Assembly (NCBI GenBank): GCA_023664325.1
Contig: JAMPFS010000010.1
Location: 1 to 64,000 of the forward strand
Origin: Clostridium sp.
GTDB taxonomy: Bacteria > Bacillota > Clostridia > Lachnospirales > Lachnospiraceae
Reading direction: 5' to 3'
Length of the DNA: 64,000 bases
Shown here in pieces: positions 1 through 7,578 of the stretch. The notes under the pieces were generated by a model, which saw nothing but the letters and a program-made list of their open reading frames with translations, did no database searches and was not told the DNA's origin. Position 1 is the first letter of the stretch. Every line of letters starts with the position of its first letter. Both the position numbers and the translations under genes were made by a program.

Positions 1-55
1 ACTTAAAATCCCGTGGGTAGCGATACCCGTACCGGTTCGATTCCGGTCGCCGGCA
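1..55 (+). tRNA. tRNA-Leu (UAA anticodon), 3' part
   Basis: The window opens inside a tRNA. The first bases read as an anticodon loop CTTAAAA with anticodon TAA, followed by the TCCC strand of the anticodon stem. A long class II variable arm (about 13-30) follows, then the T arm ACCGG-TTCGATT-CCGGT (31-47), the acceptor 3' strand CGCCGGC (48-54) and discriminator A (55). The long variable arm and TAA anticodon fit leucine. No CCA is encoded (CTT follows). The 5' half lies outside the window. Confidence 0.88.
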
Positions 56-71
56 CTTAATACTTAGTGAG

Positions 72-101
72 AAAAGATTCAGCATCTGGCTGAATCTTTT
101 T
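72..101 (+). terminator. Rho-independent terminator after tRNA-Leu
   Basis: A 12-bp inverted repeat (72-83 and 89-100) with a 5-nt loop ends in a T-rich run. It lies 17 bases past the tRNA and isolates it from the downstream operon. Confidence 0.8.
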
Positions 102-159
102 GAATTTAGTACGAAAGCCCACCTGAATATCTGGCGCTGTCTGATTGTTTAACGAGGCA

Positions 160-220
160 TTGACAGAAACAGGAATGGTATGGTATGATGCAAATGGTAA
201 TATTTTGGTTACCAATACCA
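160..220 (+). promoter_or_regulatory. Promoter and candidate operator of the BlaI/M56 operon
   Basis: TTGACA at 160-165 and TATGAT at 184-189 are separated by 18 bp. Just downstream, TGGTAA (195-200) and TTACCA (209-214) form an inverted repeat placed to overlap the transcription start. A second copy of ATACCA follows at 215-220. BlaI/MecI repressors bind dyads near their own promoters, so this is the natural candidate operator for the repressor at 603-974. The half-site differs from the staphylococcal bla/mec operator, so the assignment is inference. Confidence 0.6.
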
Positions 221-239
221 GGAGAGCAGGAGGATAAAA

Positions 240-587
240 ATGAGCGGGAATAAGGAGTTTAGAAGCTGGCTGGAACGGAATACGTGCGGAAATTATAAGG
301 GAATCGAGATAAACCCGGAGACAAAGCTTGTGCGGTATACCTATGTGATAAGCCTGATTGTCATAACGTACCGCCGACAGACGGCATATTATTTTTTGGA
401 GGCGGAGGCAAAAGAGGCCGCAATGGCGAAGCTTTTGTGCTGTTTGTGTAATTTGACGGTTGGCTGGTGGGGATTTCCCTGGGGACCGATTTGGACGGTG
501 AAAGAGACATTTTGTAATTTGATAAATTCAAACAGCGCAAAATGGGGGCAGTTTTTAAAAACATCCTCTCCCGAGGCGGAAGCATAA
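240..587 (+). CDS. Conserved hypothetical protein with GWWGFPWGPIWT motif
   Basis: A 115-residue protein of unknown function, first gene of the operon behind the promoter at 160-189. AGGAGG sits 6 bases before the ATG. The middle has a hydrophobic stretch (about 35-45) and a second one (about 63-75) leading into the motif GWWGFPWGPIWT at about 75-86. Similar small membrane proteins in Firmicutes share this pattern with an Asn-rich tail; I recall the pattern but know no function. The stop lies 15 bases before the BlaI-type repressor, so the two are probably cotranscribed. It may be a membrane protein acting with the DUF805 and M56 proteins encoded downstream. Confidence 0.7.
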   Translation: MSGNKEFRSWLERNTCGNYKGIEINPETKLVRYTYVISLIVITYRRQTAYYFLEAEAKEAAMAKLLCCLCNLTVGWWGFPWGPIWTVKETFCNLINSNSAKWGQFLKTSSPEAEA

Positions 588-602
588 AGGGGTGAAACAG
601 GT

Positions 603-974
603 ATGGCGCATATATCAGATGCAGAGTGGGTGTTTATGGAGCTTTTGTGGAAATACGGGGAACTGACAATCTCCCAGATGGAAAAGCTGTTAAAGGATGA
701 GCGGAACTGGTCAAAACATGCAATTATTTCTTTTTTAAAGAAAATGGAGGCGAAAGGGCTTGTCTGTTTCCGGATGGAGGGAAAAACGAAGGTATTTCAT
801 ACGGAGCTGGATAAGGGGCAGGTAAAGCGTGAGGCATCTGTGGGATTTTTAGACAAGGTATTTCATGGAAAGCTTGGTCTTATGGTTTCCTCTCTGGTAG
901 AGGAGGACTGTCTCGAAGAGGAAGAGATTGAGGAGCTGATGCAGCTTTTGGAAAAAAAGAGGGAGGGGAAGTAA
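603..974 (+). CDS. BlaI/MecI/CopY-family transcriptional repressor
   Basis: A 123-residue winged-helix repressor. The N-terminal 70 residues match the BlaI/MecI family: an ISDAEWVFMELLW start, a recognition helix around WSKHAIISFLKKMEAKG and a wing with acidic and basic turns. The C-terminal acidic helix (about 95-120) is the usual dimerisation region. In known systems the repressor is cleaved after its M56 partner (BlaR1/MecR1) senses a ligand. An M56 protein is encoded 1.4 kb downstream in the same operon, which supports a paired signalling role. No beta-lactamase gene is present, so the regulon is not evident. The stop codon abuts the next start directly. Confidence 0.88.
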   Translation: MAHISDAEWVFMELLWKYGELTISQMEKLLKDERNWSKHAIISFLKKMEAKGLVCFRMEGKTKVFHTELDKGQVKREASVGFLDKVFHGKLGLMVSSLVEEDCLEEEEIEELMQLLEKKREGK

Positions 975-1502
975 ATGTTCCGATCCTATGTGTTAGCATG
1001 GATAAATGCATTCCACCCGAAAAGAAGGATGGCAAGGAGGACATATTTTGAGGCAATGCTGCTGCATTTTGTAATTGGTTTTATACCGTCGCTGGTTGTG
1101 ATGGAGGTGGAGGCATTAGAGGAGTGCGATTGGATATCCGTACCGCTTCTCATGTTTGGCTTGATGTCCATTATCCCGATGGTAAGCAGTACGGTGCAGC
1201 GTATGCATGATGTGGGTAAAAGCGGCTGGTATCTGCTGCTTTGCATGGTACTCAATATTGTGGGAATTGGCGTGTTTTTATGGATTTGGCAGGTAGGGAA
1301 AGAAAGTGCCGGAGAAAACCGCTGGGGGAAGCCGCCGCTGGATTATAACAGGAAAGAGGAAATGGCGGATTCCTTTGTGGATGAACGGGTGACCAAAGAA
1401 GATTTGGCAAAGGAAAGGCGGGAGTTTTGGCGGGCGCTGCTGTATTCCTTTTTGATTGTGGTGGCAGTCTGTTTGCTGCCAGTGGTGTTTGGTTGGGTGT
1501 AG
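975..1502 (+). CDS. DUF805 family membrane protein
   Basis: A 175-residue membrane protein starting immediately after the repressor stop. It shows the DUF805 layout: an N-terminal FHPKRRMARRTYFEA segment, hydrophobic segments near 30-42 and 56-70, the conserved MHDVGKSGWYLLL stretch, a further membrane segment, and a GENRWG tail motif. An extra charged linker and a fourth hydrophobic segment (about 155-175) extend the C-terminus beyond the usual domain. The molecular function of DUF805 is unknown. Tight coupling to the BlaI-type repressor suggests a shared envelope-related role. Confidence 0.82.
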   Translation: MFRSYVLAWINAFHPKRRMARRTYFEAMLLHFVIGFIPSLVVMEVEALEECDWISVPLLMFGLMSIIPMVSSTVQRMHDVGKSGWYLLLCMVLNIVGIGVFLWIWQVGKESAGENRWGKPPLDYNRKEEMADSFVDERVTKEDLAKERREFWRALLYSFLIVVAVCLLPVVFGWV

Positions 1503-1541
1503 GGTATATTACCTAATTACCGGATAATTGAGAGGGGAAAT

Positions 1542-2201
1542 ATGACAGATAAAAAAGAGAGGGAAAAAACGAAAAAAAAGATATCTTTAAAAACAATCCT
1601 TTTAGCGGTGCTGGTGACGGCTGCCTTATTCGGAATCGCTGCTTGGGATATGCTGAAGGAGGTGCGGGAGCATCCGCCGGAGGAGATTGCGCTGTATATG
1701 GAGCAGTGTATCGGACTGCCAGTCAGCGTGCAGTACGATTATGAGCGGGGATTTACGGATTCCCGCTATGCCGGACAGATTCCCTATTATGGGCAGGCGG
1801 TGTTAGATGACGGTGCAGGAATTTCTTTCCGTATTGGATTGGATCGGGCATTTCCTTTTTTGGAGGGAGGGCTGTATTCGACCTTTGAGGAGGAAATGTT
1901 AGCGCACTATGCAGGGCAGTATGGCATAAGAAGTGAAACGGACAGTTACAGGAATCTATTGCAGATAGAGAAAAGCGATATCGAGGGGGAAGAACCGTCG
2001 CTTAAAATGCTGCTTGACGTGCTTTGGGAAACGAGCTACATACAGAAGGCGGGGCAGGAGCTGGAACTGTACATTGCGGTATTGGATGGCAGCAATACGG
2101 ACATAATTACGCTGACAGCGGAAGAGTCGGTGGATTATGAGATATTGCGGCAGGAGTTGGAAAAGACTTTTGAATGGTATGAACGGATGGGCATACATTA
2201 A
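1542..2201 (+). CDS. Membrane-anchored hypothetical protein
   Basis: A 219-residue protein with a lysine-rich N-terminus (1-18), one hydrophobic segment (about 19-36) and a mainly acidic extracytoplasmic part. This predicts a single-pass protein facing outward. AGAGGGG precedes the ATG. I recognise no domain. It lies between the DUF805 and M56 genes and is probably in the same operon. A surface sensor or ligand-binding partner is possible but is inference only. Confidence 0.65.
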   Translation: MTDKKEREKTKKKISLKTILLAVLVTAALFGIAAWDMLKEVREHPPEEIALYMEQCIGLPVSVQYDYERGFTDSRYAGQIPYYGQAVLDDGAGISFRIGLDRAFPFLEGGLYSTFEEEMLAHYAGQYGIRSETDSYRNLLQIEKSDIEGEEPSLKMLLDVLWETSYIQKAGQELELYIAVLDGSNTDIITLTAEESVDYEILRQELEKTFEWYERMGIH

Positions 2202-2204
2202 GTA

Positions 2205-2328
2205 CCGGAAGCGGTATTGAAGGGAGAAAGCCGAAGGTGCATGGGGAGCGGTACTGGGTGAAGGGAAACTGACAAAGCACCGGAAGTGGTATCGGAAGAA
2301 GAAAGCCGTGAAGCACCGGAAAAGGTAC
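2205..2328 (+). repeat. Degenerate ~37-bp tandem repeat in operon gap
   Basis: Three imperfect copies stand head to tail (2205-2241, 2242-2279, 2280-2315) with a partial fourth (2316-2328). The shared core is a CCGGAAG(C/T)GGTAT-like start and an A/G-rich middle ending in AAGCA or a variant. The copies differ by point changes and 1-2 base length changes. They fill the gap between the 219-residue protein gene and the M56 gene. No function can be assigned. Confidence 0.6.
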
Positions 2329-2366
2329 ATAAGGTGGAGGTCTGCGGAAAACGCAGGAAATGGTAT

Positions 2367-3791
2367 ATGCAGATAATAGGAATGGAATGGATTACGGTGG
2401 AAGCGACTGCATTTATTGCGCTTTTGCTGATTGTGCGGCGATGCTTTGGAGGGAAAATGCATCCGTTGGTCATGAAGTATTTGTGGGGGGCGGCAGTGCT
2501 TCGGATTGTGCTGCCGATCCGATTTTTAGTGCCGTGGCAGATGGATTATAAGGCTTTCCCTGCACTGCCGGCATGGGCAGTCTTTGTGTGGATGGTGGGC
2601 ATGCTGGCAACGGGGCTTTTTCTTTTTGTACGGAATTTGTGTTTTTGGAGAAATCTCCGCTCCAATCGGGAGATTTACGGCAGAAAGCAGGGGATGCGGG
2701 TTTATTTTGTCGATAAGCGCATCGGCTCCTGCTTAGCGGGTGTCTGGAATCCGGATATCTATATCAGCCGGCTTGCAGAGGGCAGTGACGAATGGTGCGG
2801 CTGGATTGTAAAGCATGAAATCAGCCATTATGAAGCGCTTGACCATTGGTTTGGCATGCTGCGGATGCTCGCGCTTGCCATACAATGGTTTAATCCGCTT
2901 GTATGGTATGGCGCAATTCTTTCAATTGAGGATTTGGAGATTGCCTGCGATTACCGGGTGACCGGAAAAGCGGATCAGGCAGAGCAGGTCGAGTATGGGG
3001 AGTGCCTTGTGGCAATGGCAGCCGGAAGACCGGTCGGGATTTTGAACAATATAACGGCGGGTACTTCTTTGAGCAGGGGGAGCCTGAAACGACGGATCAG
3101 CCGGCTTGGCGAAGGGCAAGAGAAACTCGGAGGCGGCAGCCTTGCGCTTTTGCTGGCAATGGCGGCGGTTTTTTTGCTGATGTTCTGCTTTCCGGTGCCG
3201 AAAAGTTTTGGAACGGCAAGGCTATTGACCGGCATTCCGTATGTGCGGCAATTTCTGGTACAGTATGAACAGGAGGATGCCACGTCCAAAGAGATGGAGG
3301 AAGAACTTGCGGCAATGCGGCAGCGGAAAAAAGAGATTCATGCAGAGGATTTTTTGATTTTGCAAATGGACGAAAACCGGGTTGGTGTCATTCTGCCGTT
3401 TGAGGTGGTTGACGGTGAATACTACCGGAAGTATCTGCGGCAGTATGAGGAGGAAAAGGCGGATTTTATTGCATTGGGAGAGCAGTTCGTGCTAAAGGGC
3501 GAAGGCTGGGAGATGAAACTTCCGGTTGAACGGGAACGCCTTTCGGTCGAGCCTGCCGGAGATGGATATGCGTTGTGGTACAAAATGGACGGCATAGCGG
3601 ATGCGCTGTCTGACCGCAAGCGCCTGCCGGATGCAGTTGTCTGCATCGGGGAGGAAGAGCTTGTAACGATGCCGGAAGACGGCATTTTCCCGAATCAGGT
3701 CTGCCTTGCCCATGAGAACGAGTTTGAAAAAATCTATGACTGGATGGAGCGGATACAGTATGCGAACCAAAGCCGGATGGTGAAGAGGTAG
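2367..3791 (+). CDS. M56 family (BlaR1/MecR1-like) membrane metalloprotease
   Basis: A 474-residue antirepressor-type protein. The zinc protease motif HEISH is at residues 150-154, with the downstream IEDLEIACD segment (about 187-195) supplying the third ligand region. Hydrophobic segments flank it near 11-24, 38-54, 69-90 and 285-300. The C-terminal ~175 residues follow the last membrane segment and are predicted outside the cell. They are acidic and lack an obvious penicillin-binding SxxK region, so the ligand is probably not a classical beta-lactam. The reading frame is open back to a GTG at 2286, but the ATG at 2367 has a better-placed AGGAA and starts next to the first membrane segment. 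It would cleave or inactivate the BlaI-like repressor of the same operon. Confidence 0.82.
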   Translation: MQIIGMEWITVEATAFIALLLIVRRCFGGKMHPLVMKYLWGAAVLRIVLPIRFLVPWQMDYKAFPALPAWAVFVWMVGMLATGLFLFVRNLCFWRNLRSNREIYGRKQGMRVYFVDKRIGSCLAGVWNPDIYISRLAEGSDEWCGWIVKHEISHYEALDHWFGMLRMLALAIQWFNPLVWYGAILSIEDLEIACDYRVTGKADQAEQVEYGECLVAMAAGRPVGILNNITAGTSLSRGSLKRRISRLGEGQEKLGGGSLALLLAMAAVFLLMFCFPVPKSFGTARLLTGIPYVRQFLVQYEQEDATSKEMEEELAAMRQRKKEIHAEDFLILQMDENRVGVILPFEVVDGEYYRKYLRQYEEEKADFIALGEQFVLKGEGWEMKLPVERERLSVEPAGDGYALWYKMDGIADALSDRKRLPDAVVCIGEEELVTMPEDGIFPNQVCLAHENEFEKIYDWMERIQYANQSRMVKR

Positions 3792-3824
3792 GATGCCGGC
3801 GGCTTCTTCTTTGTCAACGTGGGC

Positions 3825-5522
3825 TTACTGCTGCAATTTTACCAGACAGTCCTTTCCGCAAAAGGCAATGCCATACCGGTATACCGTGGCATAGCCGTCA
3901 TCCTCCAATTCCCTTGCATAGTTCCGCTCCTCTATCTGCCTGAGTGCCTCATCTGCCTTCTGGTCGAGCTGGTTAAACTTATCTGCCACCTTAAATTCCA
4001 GTACATAGGCAGGCTTTCTGCGGGTTACCGGCTTGACAAACAAATCACTCCGTCCGCTGCCGCCTTCCCGGTTTGACTTCACAATGTAGCCCTTCATGCC
4101 AGACAGGATTCCGGTTAGAAAGCCATGATAGAAACTCTCATAGGCATCATTAAAACTAATCGTTTCCAGCAGCATATCGACAATTCCTTCCTCCACTGCC
4201 GGCACGTCCAGGTTCACCAGTGCGGTAAACAGTCCGGTGCGGTCTTTTGCCTTTACCTTTTGGTCGAACCAGCTAAGAATTTTGGTGCGGAAGATATATT
4301 TGACTTCACGGTTGGGAATTTTCAGCGTGACATATTGATTGTCAGCGGCATCCGCCCGCTCCCCGACTTTGCGGAAATATCCGGTGAAAAACATAAAATT
4401 CCATAGGTTATCCATAGTCTCATAGATTTCATCATAGGTGATATCCTCATGGATTGGCTTTTCAATGGTTTTCCCCTCGATGAGTTCTTCGATTTCCGTT
4501 TTTGTATCCTCGTCTGCCATTTCAATGAGCTTCCGCACAATGCTGTTGGAGCTGGTATTTGCCCAGTAGGCTTTCGGATATTGGTCCTTGTCTTCGCACA
4601 AATCATCCATAAGCTGTATGACACTCCACGGATTATAAACGTTGGCATTCCCGAACAGATAGCCGTTATACCATTCTTTAAACACATCAAATTTCTCCGG
4701 CATCCGGTAATCTTCACAGATTTTCTGCACTTCCTCGTCCGTAAACCCAAAGTGTTCGCCATATTGCTTGCTTAAGATAGAAATTATCTTTAAATTATTC
4801 ATGCCGGTAAAAATGGATTCTTTGGAAATCCGCAGACAACCGGTAATCACGGCAAATTCAAGACTGCTGTTGGTCTTTAAGGAGGATTCAAACAGAGAGC
4901 GGATAAAGTCAATCATCTCGGTATAAAATCCCCGCATATGCGCATTTTCCAGCGGCACGTCATATTCATCAATCAGGATAATCGTTTTTTTGCCATGAAC
5001 TGTTTGCAGGCATTGCGACAAAAACTCCAATGACTTGGCATAATCAATTTTCTCGGCTGTTCCGTTCATAATGGATTCATATTTCATCTTTTTTGCCGGT
5101 GTCATTGCTTCGTCCCGCAAAACATAGATATGGCGGTCATATTCTTTTTGTATCTCATCAATAAGGCTTGCATATGCCATTTGAAAATCCGGCTGCTTTC
5201 CTGATTTTAAAGACAAATTGATGACCGGATACTGTCCCATATGGGAAAGATACGATTCCCCAGCCTCCATAATCTGCAATCCGTCAAACAGATAGGTGTT
5301 GTCCTGTTTTTCCCCTGCGCTATTTTTGGTATCCTCAAAGAAATATTGCAGCATGCTCATATTTAAGGTCTTGCCGAAACGTCTGGGGCGGGTAAACAGA
5401 TTTACATCCCCTTTTTTATCAAGAAGTTCTGCGATTAACATTGTTTTATCCATGAAATAGTAGCCACGCGTTATCAGTTTTTCAAAGTTGTCAATTCCGA
5501 TTGGCAATGGTTTGTGATCCAT
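3825..5522 (-). CDS. AAA-ATPase-like / DUF1703 (PD-(D/E)XK) protein
   Basis: A 565-residue protein of the AAA-ATPase-like plus PDDEXK_9 family, common and often multi-copy in Clostridia and Bacteroidetes, with no settled function. The N-terminus carries the family signature (PIGIDNFEKLI near 7-17, YYFMDKT near 21-27) and a P-loop RPRRFGKT near 45-52. A Walker B-like IILIDEYD lies near 180. The C-terminus has a nuclease-like core: GRSDLFV followed by YVLEFK and a helix with QIEERNYA. The start has AAGGAGGG six bases upstream and overlaps the end of the upstream diguanylate cyclase by 32 bases, so translation is probably coupled. A second ATPase of a related class (DUF4143) is at 37613-38905. 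Confidence 0.85.
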   Translation of the reverse strand: MDHKPLPIGIDNFEKLITRGYYFMDKTMLIAELLDKKGDVNLFTRPRRFGKTLNMSMLQYFFEDTKNSAGEKQDNTYLFDGLQIMEAGESYLSHMGQYPVINLSLKSGKQPDFQMAYASLIDEIQKEYDRHIYVLRDEAMTPAKKMKYESIMNGTAEKIDYAKSLEFLSQCLQTVHGKKTIILIDEYDVPLENAHMRGFYTEMIDFIRSLFESSLKTNSSLEFAVITGCLRISKESIFTGMNNLKIISILSKQYGEHFGFTDEEVQKICEDYRMPEKFDVFKEWYNGYLFGNANVYNPWSVIQLMDDLCEDKDQYPKAYWANTSSNSIVRKLIEMADEDTKTEIEELIEGKTIEKPIHEDITYDEIYETMDNLWNFMFFTGYFRKVGERADAADNQYVTLKIPNREVKYIFRTKILSWFDQKVKAKDRTGLFTALVNLDVPAVEEGIVDMLLETISFNDAYESFYHGFLTGILSGMKGYIVKSNREGGSGRSDLFVKPVTRRKPAYVLEFKVADKFNQLDQKADEALRQIEERNYARELEDDGYATVYRYGIAFCGKDCLVKLQQ

Positions 5523-7149
5523 AATTCCCTCCTTGCTTTTTCATCTCCCGCTTATGGGCATACATTTTTTCATCCGCCTCACGATAGATCCGGTCATAAG
5601 AATCCTGTGTATCTTTGGGTACGGCATATCCACAGGCTATGGACAGCGGAAACTGGCGTGTGGCATTTTCTTTTTCAATGGCATCCTGAAGCGCCTGCAG
5701 CATATCGGGGAGACCGTCTGCGTACTGTGTGTCCAATAATACGACAAATTCATCACCGCCTACACGGAAGCAGGTTCCTTTCGGGGTAAAGGCAGCCATA
5801 ATGCTTTTGGCTGCGGCGATAATCAGTTCATCGCCTGCCTTGTGTCCGTGGTTGTCATTTACAAATTTCAAATCGTTGATATCTAACATAATGCAGATTG
5901 GGGGTGCCTGCATATTACTGCATTTCTCTTTATAGGCTGTGCGGTTTCCGATTCCGGTCAGCATGTCAACATATGCCAGCTTTTGATAGGTTTCAGCTTC
6001 CGCAGCGTGCTGGATGATATTTACCACCCGATAGATGGCAGAGTTTGCCAGAATAATCGAAAAGATGAGGAAACCTAAACAGTACATGGTAGTATATGGG
6101 ATACTTGGAATACAGTAATAGCATATAAAGGCAAGGACACACAGAAGTGTGAACAGTACAAATCCATATATGATTTTTTTGATATTCCGGTTCCCATTGC
6201 TGCGGATATTGTGTCCACACTCCCATAGGCATATGCCAAGTGTCACCACGATCAACAGGTGTTCCAAAGGCAGTGTGTATTCTTTGGCGGGAGATCCGGC
6301 TGCATAGAGAGCCATATACAGGCACATGGCAAACAAATGCGGCAGTGTCAGATATTTCAGGAACTGGCTGCCCTGTTCCTGTTCGCCGATGTCCAACAGC
6401 ATTTTCTGGATGAACAGCACAAAAAAGACCGGCATCAGGCAAAAAGCAATCGAGGCAATCAGCCCCATCCTCCAAAAGTCATTCGTAAACAGCATAAGAA
6501 ACTGGGAATCATGCAGCATCCAGATACCGGATGAAATGATAAACAGCCCCAGATAGGTTAACTGCGTATTTTTGTATGCCTCCTGCGCTCTTTGTGCATA
6601 CAGCATAATATTTGCGAGAATCAACAGACAGCCTAAGAGGATCAAATACACGCTGGTCAGGCAGGTGTAGATGGTTCTGTGTAAAAAATATACAATAATG
6701 GCCCGGTGGCTGCCAATATAGGAACTGCTGCAGATTTTCTGTTGTGAGGCAGCGTTCCCTGTCACGGATAATGTCAGTATTTTGCCGGCGCTGCCGGGGG
6801 GCAGTTCGATAAAATAGGCTGACCGCACATTGATTTTTTCGGGATTTTCATAATGGAAAATGACTTCACCGTCTAAAGACAGCTCCATTGGCGCAGATGC
6901 AGTAAGGGAAAGCATAAGGCTGTCTTCTTCGGGAATGGAATACTGATATTGTGCGGTGTCACCGGATTGCCCTTCCACTTGCTCCCATTGATCCCCTAAG
7001 GGGATAAACAGATTTTTTCCGGAATCGCCGAGCAGCCCTTTCCGGTTCACTCCGGCATACAATGCCGCAATAAACGTAACCGCACTTCCGATCAGTGCGA
7101 GGAAAAACAGGATTTTAAATGTATGGTAATGTTGATTCTCTTTTTCCAT
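5491..7149 (-). CDS. Membrane GGDEF diguanylate cyclase (7TM sensor type)
   Basis: A 552-residue membrane sensor. After a first hydrophobic segment (about 10-30) comes an extracytoplasmic beta-rich domain (about 35-185). A block of membrane helices (about 195-385), like the 7TMR-DISM arrangement, follows, then a GGDEF domain (about 390-545). The active site reads RVGGDEF, so cyclase activity making c-di-GMP is expected. No RxxD inhibitory site stands five residues before it. The frame stays open through the upstream palindromic element for 99 more codons, but the ATG at 7149 has AAGGAG upstream and begins the conserved part. The 3' end overlaps the DUF1703 gene. Confidence 0.85.
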   Translation of the reverse strand: MEKENQHYHTFKILFFLALIGSAVTFIAALYAGVNRKGLLGDSGKNLFIPLGDQWEQVEGQSGDTAQYQYSIPEEDSLMLSLTASAPMELSLDGEVIFHYENPEKINVRSAYFIELPPGSAGKILTLSVTGNAASQQKICSSSYIGSHRAIIVYFLHRTIYTCLTSVYLILLGCLLILANIMLYAQRAQEAYKNTQLTYLGLFIISSGIWMLHDSQFLMLFTNDFWRMGLIASIAFCLMPVFFVLFIQKMLLDIGEQEQGSQFLKYLTLPHLFAMCLYMALYAAGSPAKEYTLPLEHLLIVVTLGICLWECGHNIRSNGNRNIKKIIYGFVLFTLLCVLAFICYYCIPSIPYTTMYCLGFLIFSIILANSAIYRVVNIIQHAAEAETYQKLAYVDMLTGIGNRTAYKEKCSNMQAPPICIMLDINDLKFVNDNHGHKAGDELIIAAAKSIMAAFTPKGTCFRVGGDEFVVLLDTQYADGLPDMLQALQDAIEKENATRQFPLSIACGYAVPKDTQDSYDRIYREADEKMYAHKREMKKQGGNYGSQTIANRN

Positions 7150-7173
7150 GATCAATCTTCGCAGCTCCTTGCA

Positions 7174-7424
7174 GTACAATTTTTCTAGGCAATTGCGAAA
7201 CTCTTTTTTGCAACTGCCCGTTGTACAATATAGACAAATCAACGCAGGCACGCTTTCGCTGCTTGTCGCTCGCAGCAGTGCTAAGCTCGAAAAAACCTCG
7301 CTAAGCACTGACGGCTCCAAAGCACCTGACTTATGATATTGTCTATATTGCACAACTAGGTTTTTGAAATTGGGCGTTTCGCAATTGTCTACAATTTTTC
7401 TATCTTGCCTGCAACTGATTGTAC
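7174..7424. repeat. MITE-like palindromic element (nested inverted repeats)
   Basis: A 251-bp block with three nested inverted repeats. GTACAAT/ATTGTAC are at the ends (7174-7180, 7418-7424). A 12-bp perfect pair CAATTGCGAAAC/GTTTCGCAATTG is at 7190-7201 and 7376-7387. An 18-bp pair with one mismatch is at 7220-7237 and 7339-7356. The centre has further small hairpins, including GCTGC/GCAGC near 7260 and AGTGCT/AGCACT near 7277-7309. It carries no gene and sits in the leader of the diguanylate cyclase. Structure and size resemble a non-autonomous miniature transposable element. No transposase is nearby. Confidence 0.7.
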
Positions 7425-7578
7425 CATAAAACAGGCTTTGTTTCAATCATATCCCATACAGCACAAGCCGTTAACCGGAGGATATTCGGCCAAAAATCCA
7501 TTGGGACTTGGTTTTTTTGTTCAAATGTGCTAATATAGAGGGTACAAATATGATCAATATGACTAGGAGATATAGATT

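Noticed and set aside
1956..2462. Minus-strand ORF opposite the 219-residue and M56 genes
   Set aside because: Composition is that of an antisense shadow and it spans the tandem repeat. No start signal.
7150..7446. N-terminal extension of the diguanylate cyclase by 99 residues
   Set aside because: The frame is open only because it runs through the palindromic element. The ATG at 7149 has a ribosome site and begins the conserved membrane segment.
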